Source of the DNA: Ciona savignyi
Lineage: Eukaryota > Chordata > Ascidiacea > Phlebobranchia > Cionidae
Length of the DNA: 64,000 bases
Assembly (NCBI GenBank): GCA_000149265.1
Contig: CH003098.1
Location: 622,159-686,158 of the forward strand
Direction of reading: 5' to 3'
In this document: positions 38,343-53,800 of the stretch, piece after piece
Layout: each line of letters begins with the position of its first letter
Position numbering within the stretch: the first letter of the stretch is position 1
The notes under the pieces: model-generated
The model's input: the letters and a program-made list of their open reading frames with translations, nothing else
What the model was told of the DNA's origin: nothing
The model's database searches: none
Made by a program: the position numbers and the translations under genes

Positions 38343-38688
38343 ACTACCCAGCTACTTGTTGGACTAAAAACAACCTTTTGCGTAGAAGCAATAACATTTA
38401 ATCAACCGAAGTAAATAATATCAACAAAAAAGTACACATTTTCAAGGGAAATATAATAAAAGGCACTATTTTGGAATAAAAATGTGACTGCTCTAAAGAT
38501 TGCATTACCACCAGTAGTGCAAAATATAATGAATGCAGAATTTCCTTTACTGCAACGACTTTTTCAAAGTCATTTATTTTTTATTTTTAATGCACTACCC
38601 AATAGCCTATCATGCTGGGTTCTCCAAATAAAAATGTTTTTTAGTAAGGTAACAGCTGACAGTAAGAAGTTAGAAATGTGAATCACGA

Positions 38689-38694
38689 TTTATT
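38689..38694 (-). terminator. Poly(A) signal of XPO6
   Basis: AATAAA on the minus strand (TTTATT on plus), about 140 nt past the XPO6 stop at 38836-38838. Confidence 0.55.
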
Positions 38695-38835
38695 TTAATG
38701 CATTGCAATTTTAGTGAGACTTTACCTTGCAGTCTTAAATAAAAAAATTCACAAGCGCAAAAAGGAAAAAAAAATTTCTAGTACTTTTTCATACTGCATT
38801 GAAAAAGGGCGATACGAAAGTATAATGGAATGAAG

Positions 38836-41800
38836 TTAAAATTGAACAGTTCCTTCTGGCAAACTCGAATTGGAAAGTTTGAAATACCGTAAATCGTTGA
38901 CGAATAACATAAGCCGACTCGTAAAGGATGGAAGATCCTGGTTGATAACATTATTTGTCGAAATGTCAATAAAAGTAATTCGGCTTGGTTAGTGCACTGA
39001 AATAGCTAGGTGGGTTAATGCGTCGTTTTTCAGCAAGAGGGTTGCGGAATCAAAACTTATCTTTAATTAGTTGTGTTAATCATACACAACACACTACAAT
39101 ATCTCGGGTAACTCAAGGTGGTCTGATGATTGTACATATAATAATGCCCTGTGCGTTTTCCCCATTCACAGGGATAAACCCATGAATATCGCATATTAAT
39201 AGCTATCAGTGCCGTACAGCATGACTGATTAGCATTAGACACAATATTGTTATTGAAGATGCTTTGCAACTTATTGTGATTATTTTTTCAATAAAATTAG
39301 GTTTTATGCCTTCACCTGGCTTTTATTAAATTTCAAGTTACATGGTTTTACATCAATGTGTCTCAATACCTGTAATCTTACCTTATAGTACTAATCGAAT
39401 AGTTTAATATGGAACTTACCTTTTCGGGTTGAAACGAACGGTATAGAATATTTTTCTGGTCCGCAGTAACACCCTCCGTGTGCTGTAGGAATTCTTGCAG
39501 GAATTTGGAATGGAAAAAGTCAAGGTCAACACTGCACATGTGAAACACTGCTGTGCTTATGTCGTCCTAAAAGAGCACAATTAGAGTTTTTTTTTTACAA
39601 ATTTTACACATTTTTATTAATATTTCACAAATTTTCCAAATCTTAATTTAAAACAGCTGTCTAGTACTGTATTTTTATGACCAAAAACACAATAAACTCA
39701 TGGGGTGTAATTGCCGCTATGTTTCTTAAGTTGCACCCCTGGTAAAGGAGCTAAAATTCTGCATAAAATTAAATATATTTACTTAAAATCAAAATGTAAC
39801 ATTCCACCTCTTAAAAATTTACAAACATGTGGCCCTGTCTACTGTTTTGTAATAGGCATAGCGTGTAAAACTAAACTTTCGACACAAAATAACAGGTATA
39901 TTTTAATGATAGGTTTCTCGAGCACAGAGATTTATGATGTAAATAAAATATATGAAGTTATATGGTTTAAAGTACCAGAAATGTGAGCTTTATTCGGCAA
40001 AGTAAGTTATGGTATTTTCCTGCGATCGTCATGCTACATATGACACCTTACCACATAAACCTAGATCCAGTTCTAAGGGTCATACCCATTACTAATTCTA
40101 CCAAATGATACTCATCCCATGGTCGGTATGCTTTATTTGCGGCTCGCATGGCTTAGATATTAATTATTGACAGCAGACTTTAGCGATCAAGACCCCTAGT
40201 TTGTTGCATAACAATTGTATAACAAACCTGTAATAAGTTATGTGATTTGTTGATGAGGGCTTGAATCAAAACATTTACAAATTGGAATAAAACACCTTCT
40301 TCCGCTAACATGAAGTGTAACTGCAAAATAATAATGATCTTGTCAATAGGAATGCATAGAAGCACAAGCTGGATATTAATGAAAATTATACGACCGGTTA
40401 GTCTGGTGGTTTACTGCGACGCCTTTTAACCAAAAGGTTTACGATTCGAAACTGATCGCTAGCTAGTCGGTTGTGTCCTTGGGCAAGGCACTTAACGGAC
40501 ATTGCCCGAACCCTGCGGATTAATGAGTTCTACCAAATAAAAGGAACGTGTGAATCATACGATTACCCGTGTGTTAATCCCCTTGGTGATCTGACGATTA
40601 CCTGTGTGTTAATCCCCATTATTTTTCCATTCACGGGAATAAACATGAATATCCTATCCTATTATGTAAGTTGACCAGGGAAAATTAAGCAGGCATATTT
40701 GTTTGTTTTTTGGTTTGTCTATGTACACACTTCTATTAGACTGGACAATTTCTGCTTGTAGCAAATTTTAAAATATTTCTGAAATTATTGAAATAGAAAA
40801 TGATATATAGGGGTCTGTCTAATGATTACAGTAAAAATTTACAGAGCTTTTATTTTTTTGCAATTACCTTGTCATACAACTTCTGTTTACTACCTAGTTC
40901 CTCCAAGATGTTGAGAACTTGCTTAAATACATTGATATCTGCTTGCAAAAACGATTGACCAAACGCCTGAAAAGAAAAGATACTTTGTTAGATAAAGTTA
41001 AATCCGGTAACAGCTTTGGTGAACTTTACTTGGTAAAGTAAGCACAACCGATTTAATTACAGACATTTTGTTATACTCGAGTGTACTCAATATTTAAAGC
41101 CTGGTTACACTAATAAAATGAATGTTATTTTATATATTGTCCTGTTAGTAGGAGCAGATCTCCAAAAACTCCTAGAATAGAAAACAGGGTTTTAAAGACC
41201 CTTTAACTCTGGGACCTGGATATTGGAGGCTTTAAAGACCTTTTTACTCTGGGACCAGAAAATTGGAGGCTTTAAAGAAATTTTTACTCTGGGGCCAGGA
41301 AATTGGAGGCTTTAAAGACCTTTTTACTCTGGGGCCAGGAAATTGGAGGCTTTAAAGACCTTTTTACTCTGGGGCCAGGAAATTGGAGGCTTTAAAGAAA
41401 TTTTTACTCTGGGGCCAGGAAATTGGAGGCTTTAAAGACCTTTTTACTCTGGGGCCAGGAAATTGGAGGCTTTAAAGAAATTTTTACTCTGGGACTAGGG
41501 AATGGGGGACTTTAAAGACCCTTTTCTCAGGACTGGGGGACTTTGACCCTTTTACTCTGGGACCAGAAAATTGGGGGCTTCAAAGACCTTATAAACTTAC
41601 CGTCATTATAGCTAGGAACTGCGGTTTATGGGCGATGGAGCCGCTTCTACTGGAGTTGACGGACCCATCCCCCAACATCGATGCGATGACAGGACTGGGG
41701 AAGAAATAGCGATGACGACGGGATAATATCCGATGAAGCAGATGGAACAAGACTCCTTTCACATCCGATGATGGCCTCTGTGATGTTGAAACTTATTTTA

Positions 41801-44800
41801 GGTATTTTTGTTCGGTTATATTACAAATTTGATTAGTTTTATTACAATTTTGTTTGGTGTGTGGTTTATATTACAAATTTGGTTAGGTTTTATTGCGATA
41901 TTGTTTGGTCTATGGTTTATATTAAAATTTTGGTTAGTTTTTATTGCAATTTGTTTATTATAGAAATGTTTATTGGATTTATGCAATAACAGGGTGAGTT
42001 CCTCCATCAAACTTAATTATTATACCGTATAATGTTATTGTATAAATCCAATAAACATTTCTATAATAATCGAATTGGTATTACCCATTTTGCTTGGATT
42101 AGTTCCAAGTAAAAAGTTATTCCTGTAATCTCCAGGTTTCAGGATCGAAACTGGTTGCTAGCTAACCGACGGTGTCCAAGAAAACATTGTCTAAACACAG
42201 TGGATTAATGGTTTCTTCTAAAAACTAAAAGAACGACTCAATCATATACAACACACAACAGCAACCCCAATAATACGGTGGTAAACACATGATATGGGTA
42301 ATCTGATGGTCACAGGTTACCCATGTGATTACTGTCTTGGGTTTTCTCATTCATGTAGATGAAACATGAATATCCAATCCTAAATTCTCCAGTGTATAAC
42401 CACAACGCCCATGATTGCTGACCTGGCAAATGATCGGATAGATTTGCTGCACGGCGAGAACAATTATACTCGGGGTAAAAGTTTTAAACGAGTTCCCTGG
42501 TTCCTCAATCACCAGTTCAAGGATTTCAATGAATCTGAGAAATAAGATTGGGTTTTATGTTTAAGTTCTTTAACTGTAATAACGTAGGTATTATCTTTAA
42601 GAATAGTTTTTTAAGAAACAGAATACAATCTAAAACTATAAACATGCAAAGGAATAATTTAATTACAATCAATATTTAAAAACAAATATGAATATGCCGA
42701 GTTTTAACTGTATTGCATTTGATATTTATATTAAAATAAAAAAGTATTAACTTTGTTTTACAGCTATTCTAGATTAAAAATGAGTTCGAATAAAGATTTT
42801 TCTAATATTAGTATGTATCAATATGCAAAATTAGCAGTAAGTTTTTTCTAACACTTAAGATGACACTCAAAACATTGAAATTAAACTGCAGCAAATTAGG
42901 GTCGAAAAAAATTCAATTCACTTACTTTTCCACCACTCTCACCCCAGCTGCGTTCTCGTGAAGTATCGTCTCCTGTAACCGCTCAGGCGTGAAGGTGGAA
43001 AGGAAGGACTGCAGGGTCCGGGCGATCGCCTCCGGTCCGATCTGCCGACGGAGCGCCGAAAATATCCGATGGAAGAAAGACATCAAGACTTCGATTGTGT
43101 CTAGGTGGTGATGATGGGCAATTTTATAAACAAGTTTAAATATAATATTATAGGAAGGTGGATTAAAGAAGTTATTAACGATTGCAAGCATTTAGTCAGC
43201 TTCTTTCAGGACACGGGCCGACTTGACCGCTATATCCCGGATCCATGACAGCTCGGGGCGCTGGAGTAATGGGCTTTCTATGACCTAAATTCCTGGTCCC
43301 GGTGGCTACGGGGACCCACACATACTAATAAATAATTTGGTATAAATAAGTGTTTAACGTTTTTGTTTTGAATAAGTGTTAAATAATGTTGGACAAAACA
43401 TAGGCACATTTTAGATAGCAATCGAAAACATGGCTGCGTCTCATTTAGTAACGTTTTTATTAAACAAGCAGTGTCAAATTTAGGTGAAGTTGTATTATTT
43501 GCATACAGCTTGAGATACTGCCTGATACATACAACATTACAACTGCAGGATAAATTAGCTTCTATGTGAAATGAGCCCACACAATGTACTCTGGTCACAA
43601 ATTTAATATCATTAAAAATCACCATTTTGAGTTTTAAATGACAAAATCCAGGTGTCTAAGCAAACGTAATAACAAAAGAATTTTAATAGAAACAAAAATC
43701 CCATTGCCGACCTGGGTGTGAAATGTAGATTGAAAACAACTGCAGAGATATAACAATACACTGATCAATGGAGGCATGACAGAGTTGTCGTGCTTTAGAA
43801 ACTTCATCTGCCATTGCTTCAACGATTCCATCCAAAATCAACACTGCTCTCAATATAGCTGGTTTCGCTGAAAATATGACACTAGTTTTTGCCTATTGAG
43901 GCCACATAAACGACAATTTTAACATTAAAATTAGGGTAAATTTGCCCCTGCCGTAAATTTTTACATATATCTGTATAAAAAAAACATTAAAAGCCTATTT
44001 CCCTACAATGTTTTACATAGATATGTTAACAAATATTAGGAAACTTTTTACCTAGAATGTTTTACATAAATGTATATAAAAACATTATAAGCCCCTGTCC
44101 ATATATAGGTAACTGACCTCTTTCAAACACCGACGGGTTTTCTCGTAACGCGGATAAACTGTTATTCAGCGAGAGATATTCCGTCAGCAGAGATTTAATA
44201 AACGTCTTATGGCTCTCGCCGCGTTCGAACCAGTTCTGTTCCGATTCGGGAGTGTTGGGCCACGGTAGTAGAAGAAGGTTTGATAGTGACCTGTATATCA
44301 GGCTCTGTGTCTGGAAAGTTTAATAACAGGTATATAAGAATGTCAATAACTACGGTTTTAAAAATTAAATACAAATCAGTTTTATAAAACCAAATCATCT
44401 TAGAATAGGATAGGATATTCATGTTTATCCCCGTGAATGGGAAAAACAAGGGGGGGTTAACACACGGGCAATGGTTAGATCAACTCGCGCCCACCGTCGG
44501 GTTACCAGAGCTATTGCAGTGTGTTGTGTATGATAGACACGTTCATTTAATTTAGTAGAACCCATTAATCCACTGGGTTCAGGCAATGTCCGTTAAATGC
44601 CTTGCGTAAGGACACAACCGACTAGATAGCGACAAGTTTCGAACTTGCAACCTTTTAACCAAAAGGCGACGCACTAAATAGCCAGACTAACTGGTAAGAC
44701 ATCTTAAACTGTGATTGTTGCCGTGCTGAAAAGCTTCTGTAGTAAGTACGGCCTGAAACCTTCACAGACCAACCAAAGCGGGTTCTGGTATTTACCGCTT

Positions 44801-47800
44801 CAGATCAATTGAAACAAATCAAAAAACAACCACCCACCTTCATAGGAAGCATATTGCACATCCCGTTCGACACGTCTTGGAAAAGCTTCTGAACTGAGGG
44901 TGATTGCGCAAGGAATGTTGCCCGTACAGTGGTGGCTACTGATAACAGGGTGTGTGCTGCTGATAATACGATTTTGTCTGGGACCTAAAAAATAACTGGT
45001 TTTTGAATATTTCTATCTAGGGTATGCAACAGAAGCGGAACTTTGTATTAAGTATAATCAAAAACAAAAAAATATAAAGCCAACATGGTACTTTTCATAT
45101 TGAGAACTTTCAGAGTATGCTTTATTCCATTTTTGACTAAAAACTTACGACTTTTTGGAATGATGTTTTATTCATGGATTCTTTAGTATGTGCTTTAATA
45201 TTGCTTCAAATCATTACGCAAGGATTTTATATAAGAATAATTTGTGAATATTTCCATTATGCCTACTAATCAGTGTGTATTGCTCTGGTAAAAAAATTAG
45301 TTTCTTCGAAACGTCCATAAAAATGTTTATTTTTATCTTAGAAGTATTTAACATGGTATCGAAAACTAATAAAATATAAAAATGGATCACTGGTTTGCTG
45401 AGAAAAAGTAAGGATATCCATTTTGGAAACAAGACTTAAATTCAATTTGAAAAATGTTTCGATTTGATTAATTATTTTTGGCAATTGAAATTAAGTTTTT
45501 AAAAAAATATGAGAAATATAGTTTTATCACTTGACAATGATGTTGATTGTAAATAAATATAATAATAATTTCATTAATCCTTGTGGTCTGAAGACAGGTC
45601 TGAAAAATAATTAAAAACAAACTGAGTTGGATATGAACATAGCACTAAGAGCATCTCACCTGTTTCCCCAGAACTGGTATGATGGCGTCCATGTAGCTTA
45701 CAAGTAGTTGGGATAGCTGGGCTTGGGAGTGACCGGCGTGCTGGGCTTCACTGTACAGCTGGGATAACCAGTGCGTGTATGGTTGCAAGCTTGCCAGTGC
45801 TTCCACTTGCCTGGTGGGATGATGCAGATAGATTAGTGGAGAAATAAAAATTTGCTTAAATAGCATAGGCATCATTGGTCAGTTTTCGGGGTTTTTTCGG
45901 TCTAGTAATAAACAGCAGCAAAAATACCAATCCACTGTCTTGGCCAAATGAACAGTCGTTAAAAAACGTCATCAAAAAAAGGATAAAAATCTTAAAATAT
46001 ATAGAATACGACCGCCAAACCTTCATGATACTAAAGTATATGACTAAAAGTAGAAAAAAGGAAATACATAATAAGCCCACTACCATTGTGTGTGTAAATC
46101 ATCAGTAAAAACTTCCCACCATGATTAAATTCAATTTTGTAATGGTGGTCGATAGGTTATGGATTAGCATAAAACTTCTGTAGTTAAAAAAACATAGAAC
46201 GATTTCTATCCATTGTTCTATATTGTCACTTTTGAGTTGAACCCTAGACAAACATTTAGTGACCATTGATATGCCCTTTAAGTAACATTTACATCGAGCA
46301 ACTTACACAGCAATTGTTTCTTTCACAAGGGCAGGTGGTAGGTTCGTTGTTTCATACAAATGACATTTGTTACCAAACACTGCAATGGCTTGAAATCTAA
46401 GGAAAATAAAAAAATTTTAAATTAAAATATTACAATTTTATCATAAAGTCTTTTATCGTATGTTAAAATAGCCAAATTTTATTTTGAATCTTTTTTGCGT
46501 TATTTTCTCAGTTACTAAAAATAAAGGGTAAATGATAATGCCAAGAAAAAAAAACATTTTTTTAATTAAAAATATATATAGTAACAACTTCTGAATTCAA
46601 TCATACCATTTGGTCTTGAACTAACTTATTTAATCTTGAATAAAATTATTCATAAAAAAACAAGACAACAGAAATATAACTGTTTTAACAGTCATAAAAT
46701 TACTACAAATAAACTCACTTCTGTATTAGGGTTAATGTGGATTCATAATGTTCATGAAATTGTTCGCCAATGAAGAATTCAGATATTCGACCAAAATGCC
46801 TTTAAAAAAGGTTACAGATAATAAGAGAATTTTTTAATCGCGTTGGTAAGAAGCAACAAGGGTTATTTGTAATTTAAGGAAATTGTCTATAGTCAGAAAA
46901 TAATGTGTCACTAGCAAAGTTAAAAAATATAAATAAAATAGATAAACTAAGCTACTGCACTCTTATTTTTTTTATTGTAATTAAAACTGTAATTAACAAA
47001 AAGTTGGCTTCAGGCACTGAACATATTTTTGTGATGATAAAATTCAAATAAATATACAGAAATGGAACAAAAACATGGTTAATATGAGAATCCCATTAAA
47101 CCCATGGACAGATCACAGAAAACTGATGCCACACAACAATTTTCAAACAACAATGAAGCATATTAGTTACAGTTATATACTTATAGCTCTAAATTAACCT
47201 GTCCAATACACAACCTCTAATCACCTGTAGACACATTGCTAGATCTTTTAAAGTCCTTTGCAGCTGGGTCAAGTGGTTGGTGTCCATGTTTGATGGTGCA
47301 GACCAGTTTGTTTTAACATAAATTGATGCTGTTTCATCCAATATCGGCCACTAGAAGTCAAAAATTAAAAGTTCATTAGGCCAGAATATATATATATATA
47401 TATATATATATACTGACTCTAAACTAACATATACATTTTTAAAAGAGAATATGTACTGCCAATGAAAATCTTAATAAGTGGAGTTTATGCAATGTTTTAT
47501 TTTCAAATCACAAAGGGAATGAGTTTTTTTTGCTTACCAGTAAAGACACCGTATCCTTTGGAAATAACTGACCGATTTTGGCAACGAGTTCAATGTTTTC
47601 GATGAGATAAACCTCCCATTCTGTGTGACCCTGCGTTGGAATATACAGGTAAACAAGTTGATAGGGTAGGATAGAAGGAAATGTTTATGACCAAAGGTTG
47701 ATAGACTAGCAGAAATTAAAACAGGAGGATAGGACTAGTCTACCGAATGCCATAGTTTCAATGTGTTAGTTTAGTATTTTTGAATTTTAAAGGAATTAAA

Positions 47801-50800
47801 TGAAATCCTGGTATCTACCTTGATTTGAAAATCATATGCTTTATAAACAAATCCTGACAGGAGTCAGTTATTCATAAAATATTAAAAAAGCATTCATCAT
47901 GGCTTGAGCACGGTGGACTTATGAGTTCGACCAAAATGGAAGGAACATCATATTTAATACACAACACCCTGCAATATGTTCGGTTGGACTTGAGGTAATC
48001 TGACGATTACCGTTTGAGAATGCTCTATGCCTTTTCCCATTGACAAGGATAAAGATAAATATATAAATCCCAGGGGTCTGCAACTCCTAACATCCATGCA
48101 ACTGAGAGTTTTTTTCATGGCATGCTGGTCGCCACAAGATATGACACGCACACAAAAATCTACAGTATAAGCATTTGCCAGCTCACACTGTATACATTGA
48201 ACAAAATTTTCGTTCTTAAAATTCGTAAATTATGCAAATCAACAGTCTTTAACTACTAATATTCGAATTAGCTAATTGACCATGCAAACCGAAAAAAACA
48301 AGGGTTGGTACACGAAGTTGCTTTCATTATAATATTATTCATAAACTGGCACACTGCATTTAAAAGGTAGCCGACCCCTGTAATGTTCTATAATACGTAC
48401 ATTATCATCCATGGTCTGATTATCTAGTTCACTAAGATGGTTGTAGTTGAAGCGGAATTGAATATGCTGAAGGATCGATGTTGAGAACAATATCATCCCT
48501 TCCTTGTACCTGGGAATAAAGGAACTCCACAATTTAGTTTAGTTTATTTCTATGTTTTTAAGTTTATTTATGTCCAGACAACCAAACAAACTAATACATT
48601 TTTATTTAAAGTTAGAAATTATGAAAAAGACGGCAAAAGACGCCGGCTAAAATGTATATTTTTAAATTAATTAACAGCTTATGTTGGTATAGCAACATAT
48701 TTCTGTGTTTTACTCTGAGTTTCGTCGGTCAATCATAATTAATAACTGTCGTTTGTCGGAAAATCACAATTATTAGATTTTCTGATACAAAGCGAAAGTT
48801 AAGTAAGTGAAAACAGTTTTGATTTTGTTTAACTTGAATTAATGTTTGTTTAATCAACATATTTTAATGTAGAAAACCATTTTCAAATAAACCAAGCCAA
48901 CAATCAACCAAAACATGTTATTGAACAAAGCGAACAACAATCCAATCACCGTGGTACACCAATCAACAAAACCATGGATATACTAATGAATCATCAAAAT
49001 AGTTTGTAAATTTATAGTGTTAGATAAATCAAAATTGCTATGCTGATGCCTTGAGTGTTTCAAAGCAATGAGCAAAATGGTTGAGCATATACTTGTTACA
49101 CATGAAATAAGGAAACAACAACATTTGTTTGAGCGTGATGAATAAGTGCAAGACCAGGAATACTGTTTAAATACTGTTGGTTACTTCTAAACTTTTAACA
49201 TACCAATCTTTGAATGTGAGAGAGAATCAATCATGCCTTAAATGTATAATATAATACAACACAATTTACTAACCCCTAATAAAGGACAAAATTAGAGTAA
49301 GGATATGCAATAATTCAAACCAAAGTAAGAGTAAGAAAAGACATGATCAAACAAGCATATACAGCAAGATTTTCTGGTAAAAATAAAAAAACGAAGGTTT
49401 TAATTACTGACATTTCATCAGGACATACAAGTCTAATGAATTTAAGGTAACCCGACCTGAAAGGTTTTTATTATTACTGAAAAGGCAGTCTATTTCTATT
49501 AACATAATGGCAAAGTAGAGCTGGGCGTAATTGATCAAAGTTGTATTACGGAATTACGCCAGCTCAGTTACGTAATTCCGTAATTTTCGTAATTTTTATG
49601 ACGTCATCGTTATTTTAAAAACAGCCAAAAATCATCGTGTTTTTGGATGCATTATGATGGTAAACAAAAAGAATAAAATTTTAAACTTAACTTCAGAGAC
49701 TTTAAACTAAACGATTCGTTCGTCCTGCGTTGAAACAAATTCACAAGTAAACAAACCCGCAGAATGTGGCGGCGTTGCCCTTTGTCTTATCGCGCTGATT
49801 ACAGATAAGGAAATTGGCGCGAATCTAAGATCACGTGTATTTAACGCGATTTTGATTATTCTTACCGGTGGTTCGAACTATTTTAATCGAACTAGATCTG
49901 TGCAAATACTTATAACGGTTAACAGATCGAAGAAAAATCGGTTAACTTTTTGTTTAGCCAAGATTTGTAGCCAAGTGTTCTCTCTCGCTAGTACTTAATA
50001 ATTGGAAGATCCTGGGAAAAAACGCGCTCGGGAGTGCGTCAGTGGTCCTGTATTGAAACTAGGTCAACGTGACCCTAGGTCATACCGCCGATCAAAGCAA
50101 TAAACACTGTGACGAGCAACGGTTAGCAACACGACAAGTTTCAGTTAGCAACGCGAAAAGATACGGTTAGCAATCGCTAGCAACTCGATACAAACTCGGG
50201 GCCTCTACCTTTACTCGACCCATCACTGATAGTAGGCCCACTGAAAGTCAACCGCGCGGTCTTTAAAAAAGAACAACCACCCCATAACGTGTATTGTTAT
50301 CATGCGCTGTTGTATGCGTGAAAAACGAACACAGTCGGTTAACCATTGATTAATTTCATTGACGGTTAACTGTGACGCCCACGTCGATTAACCGCTTAAC
50401 CGTTAACTTCGCACAGCCCTAACTCGAACAAAAATAAACGAACATTTTTTTAAGACTTAAACAAGGAATTGCATAAACAGTATATTAAAACGATCATCAA
50501 TTCCCGTTTGAATAATTACGGACAGATGCGTAATTACGTAATTTTGATTTTACTTACGTAACATAATTCCGACGTCCGTAATTACGTAACTGAACGTAAT
50601 TTCGTAATTACGCCCAGCTCTATGGCAAAGCAAATGAAATAAAGAAAATTAGTCTAGTTGTTTTTTTCTCTTTCGTCACAAATAGGAATTAAATTTAAAA
50701 ATAGCCAAAAAAATGGTAAAACTACAGTTTAAAACACATGAGCCATTTAAATACACTCACTAGATTTGTACCTGGACAAAATATATTCTTTGTCTTCCGT

Positions 50801-53800
50801 ACTTTTCTCTGATTTAGTTGTCACATAATCCACAAACACCTCCCAGATATCCAAGCAGTTTATGTAATGTTCGTGTGAAGTCTGCAATAATAGTATTTCA
50901 AACAGGCGATTTTCATACAAATGCAAAGTTGTGCCAGTACTTTTACCATTGAAAAGTTTTGGCACAAATTCTTAAAAAATGTCTGGATATAAATGGTGTT
51001 GAATAGTGTGTGTTTTGCTTGAAATTTCCAAGTAACACTTTTTATTAGTTTATAGATATTTTTTTGCATCTGATATTGGCATGATAGGTGGAAACATTAC
51101 TAGAAAATGATTCTAGCTGTATTTAAAGTTCATGAACATAAGAAATAAACAAAAAATATTAGTCTGATATGGTATTATTCAAAAATGGGGTAAAAAATAA
51201 AGGTGACTTGGCTCATAATGTTTTAAATCTTTGAATACAATTTTACATAGCCCACAAACATTAACCTACACGAGGTTAGTAAGTTAAAACATGTTAAGGT
51301 AAATTTCATGGAGTGACAACCTATCAAATGTGGTTATATTCTCAGCATTTTACAAACCTGATGAAATGTGAACTTGAATAGTAAGGTGAGGAACTGCAGC
51401 AATGGGAAACTTGGATTTGACTCAATCCTCGAAAAATGTAAACTCACAAATAACCGCAAAAATTCAATGAACTTCTCCAAGTAACTGAAAATAGATGAGC
51501 ATTTATTGGTTTTTAAATGATATTAAATTGAAAGAAAAACATTTAGGATAGAATAGGATATTCATGTTTATCCCTGTGAATGGGAAAACCAAGGGGGTTA
51601 ACGCACAAGCAATCGTCAGATCACCTCGCGCCCATCGTCGGATTACCGGAGCTATTGCAATGTTGTTTATGATAGACATGTTCCTTCAATTTGGTAGAAC
51701 CCATTAATCCGCTGGGTTTAGGCAATGTCTGTAAAGTACCTTACCCAAGGACACAACCGACTAGCTAGTGACCAGTTTCGCACCTGCAACCTTTTGATTG
51801 AAAGGCGACGCACTTAACCGACAGACTAACAGGCCAGACAAATGCTTATATATAATGGTTATATAGCATTTTCAACTATCGTCGCATAGCAAGTAAGTAC
51901 AACATCTGAAAAATTATAAATTCCTAGCTTAATAGAAACCGAACCTGACCAGTTCTGAACTGTAACGATCAAGTGCAAAAAAACGTTTTCAAAATATTTC
52001 CAAAATAATAACCACAATGCAGTACCTTTATTCCCTGACAGTAGACAAAAAGTGGAGTCATTAATGAATTTTATAACAAAAAATGTAATCAACATAAGCA
52101 TATACAGGAAAAGGGTAACTCTACATCAATAAATATAAATATGCTTCGGTATCAATGGGCAAATGATTGAATAACACGTACTTATCATCAAGTTTATCAA
52201 GTGATGCTCGTGGGTTGTCGCCATGGGTGAGTTGCTGCAGTAGGTGGAATGTTTGACGGAAAATTCTGGAGAAAATTTGTTGGTGTAATTTAAATAGCCG
52301 GTAGGCCTTTTTAGATTACGTCAGACTGCCAGGTGAGGGGATCGAAACCAGCCTTTAGCTATCTGGTTGTATCCTTAGGCAAAGCACTTAGAATGTTGCA
52401 TGGAGCCAGTGAATTCAATGGGTTGTAAGAAAACTTTAGCAATGTCATATATAACGCACTGCAACAGCTGTGGTAATCTAGTTGTGTGCACAAGGTTGTC
52501 CGATTATACGTGATGATATTTACTATATTTCCCTGCATTATCCCAACCCCGGGGATAAAAAGGAGTATCATATCTTGAAAATCCAACAGTTGAATGCACA
52601 ATTTCGCAATTTTGTTAACTTTCATTTTAGGTTATAAGTATATTTTGTTCTTTATCCAAATATTAAAAATCAGACTTAAAAACCAAAATTAGAATTGTTT
52701 TTTTTAAGCTACACAAGAAATTGAAACTTTGTAAAAACAAGAAAACAATTTGCATACCTTACTAGGTACTCTTCAAAGTTGTGAGGAACACAGTTTCTCG
52801 ACATCAATTCGTTGATGCACATCATGGCATTGCAGCCTAATTCCGATAAAGTAGAACCACTAAAAAATAAAGTTTCTTTGTGTTACTACTTGGCATTTTT
52901 GCTATGCCTTTTGTTGTCCTACCCACAGAAATGAACTTCTTATCCTAACTTTTATTTTTTAACTTTTATAATTTAAGAACTTTTTGTTAAAATCCTGTAA
53001 AGCAGGCCTTTGAACATACCTGGCACAGTTTTGTATGGCAGCACTGACCCCTAACCTTGCGTATTTGAACACCACACTAAGGAGATCAGGAGTTATACTG
53101 CTTGAAAGAGGAATCCAACTGTAAAGGAATATTTGAAAATTAGCAAGATAGTCTGTAAGGTGTTGAACTTATTTCTTTACCCTGGTTACAAACTAAGAAA
53201 AAAAAATACATCAAACCAGGGACATTAAGCCACAACATTTTCCGAAATATAAGTTTTTTTGTTTTTTTTTATAAAAAGTACCCATAATGAAAGTATAATT
53301 CAGACATCATACTAAATGGACTTTTATACACATCATGACACAATTTATTCTAGGTACAGTTTGCATTCCTTATTGATGAACACAAAACTTTTTAGAGTAA
53401 AAATAAACAAGATTAATGTAGTTTAAGGACAAATGGCAAGAAATAATAATTATTTTTATAAATATTTTATAAAAATTTTTATAATTGATTTAAAGATATT
53501 ATTCTACAATTTCTCTTTTTAAAAAAAAAACAATAAACATTAAAATTTACCTGAACAACTGACATAGACATTCTAGCGCATGTTTCATAATGTTAAGGGA
53601 GTGTGGTGGTATGGTGACGTTGGCAATCTGAGGCCTTGCATCTCCTTGGGCCACGAAGAGATCGAAAAGATTCGACTCCCCTGATCCCGGAGACGGGGGA
53701 GGGGTTGCCATCGACGACTGATTGAGTTGCATGAAGTTGCTCTCCCATTCCACACGCAGCGATTCTGAACAACATTTAAGACAACAATTTCAGTTTAGTC

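Noticed and set aside
41191..41590. CRISPR-like or satellite coding repeat
   Set aside because: No unique spacers between repeats and the genome is eukaryotic; it is a simple 40-bp minisatellite.
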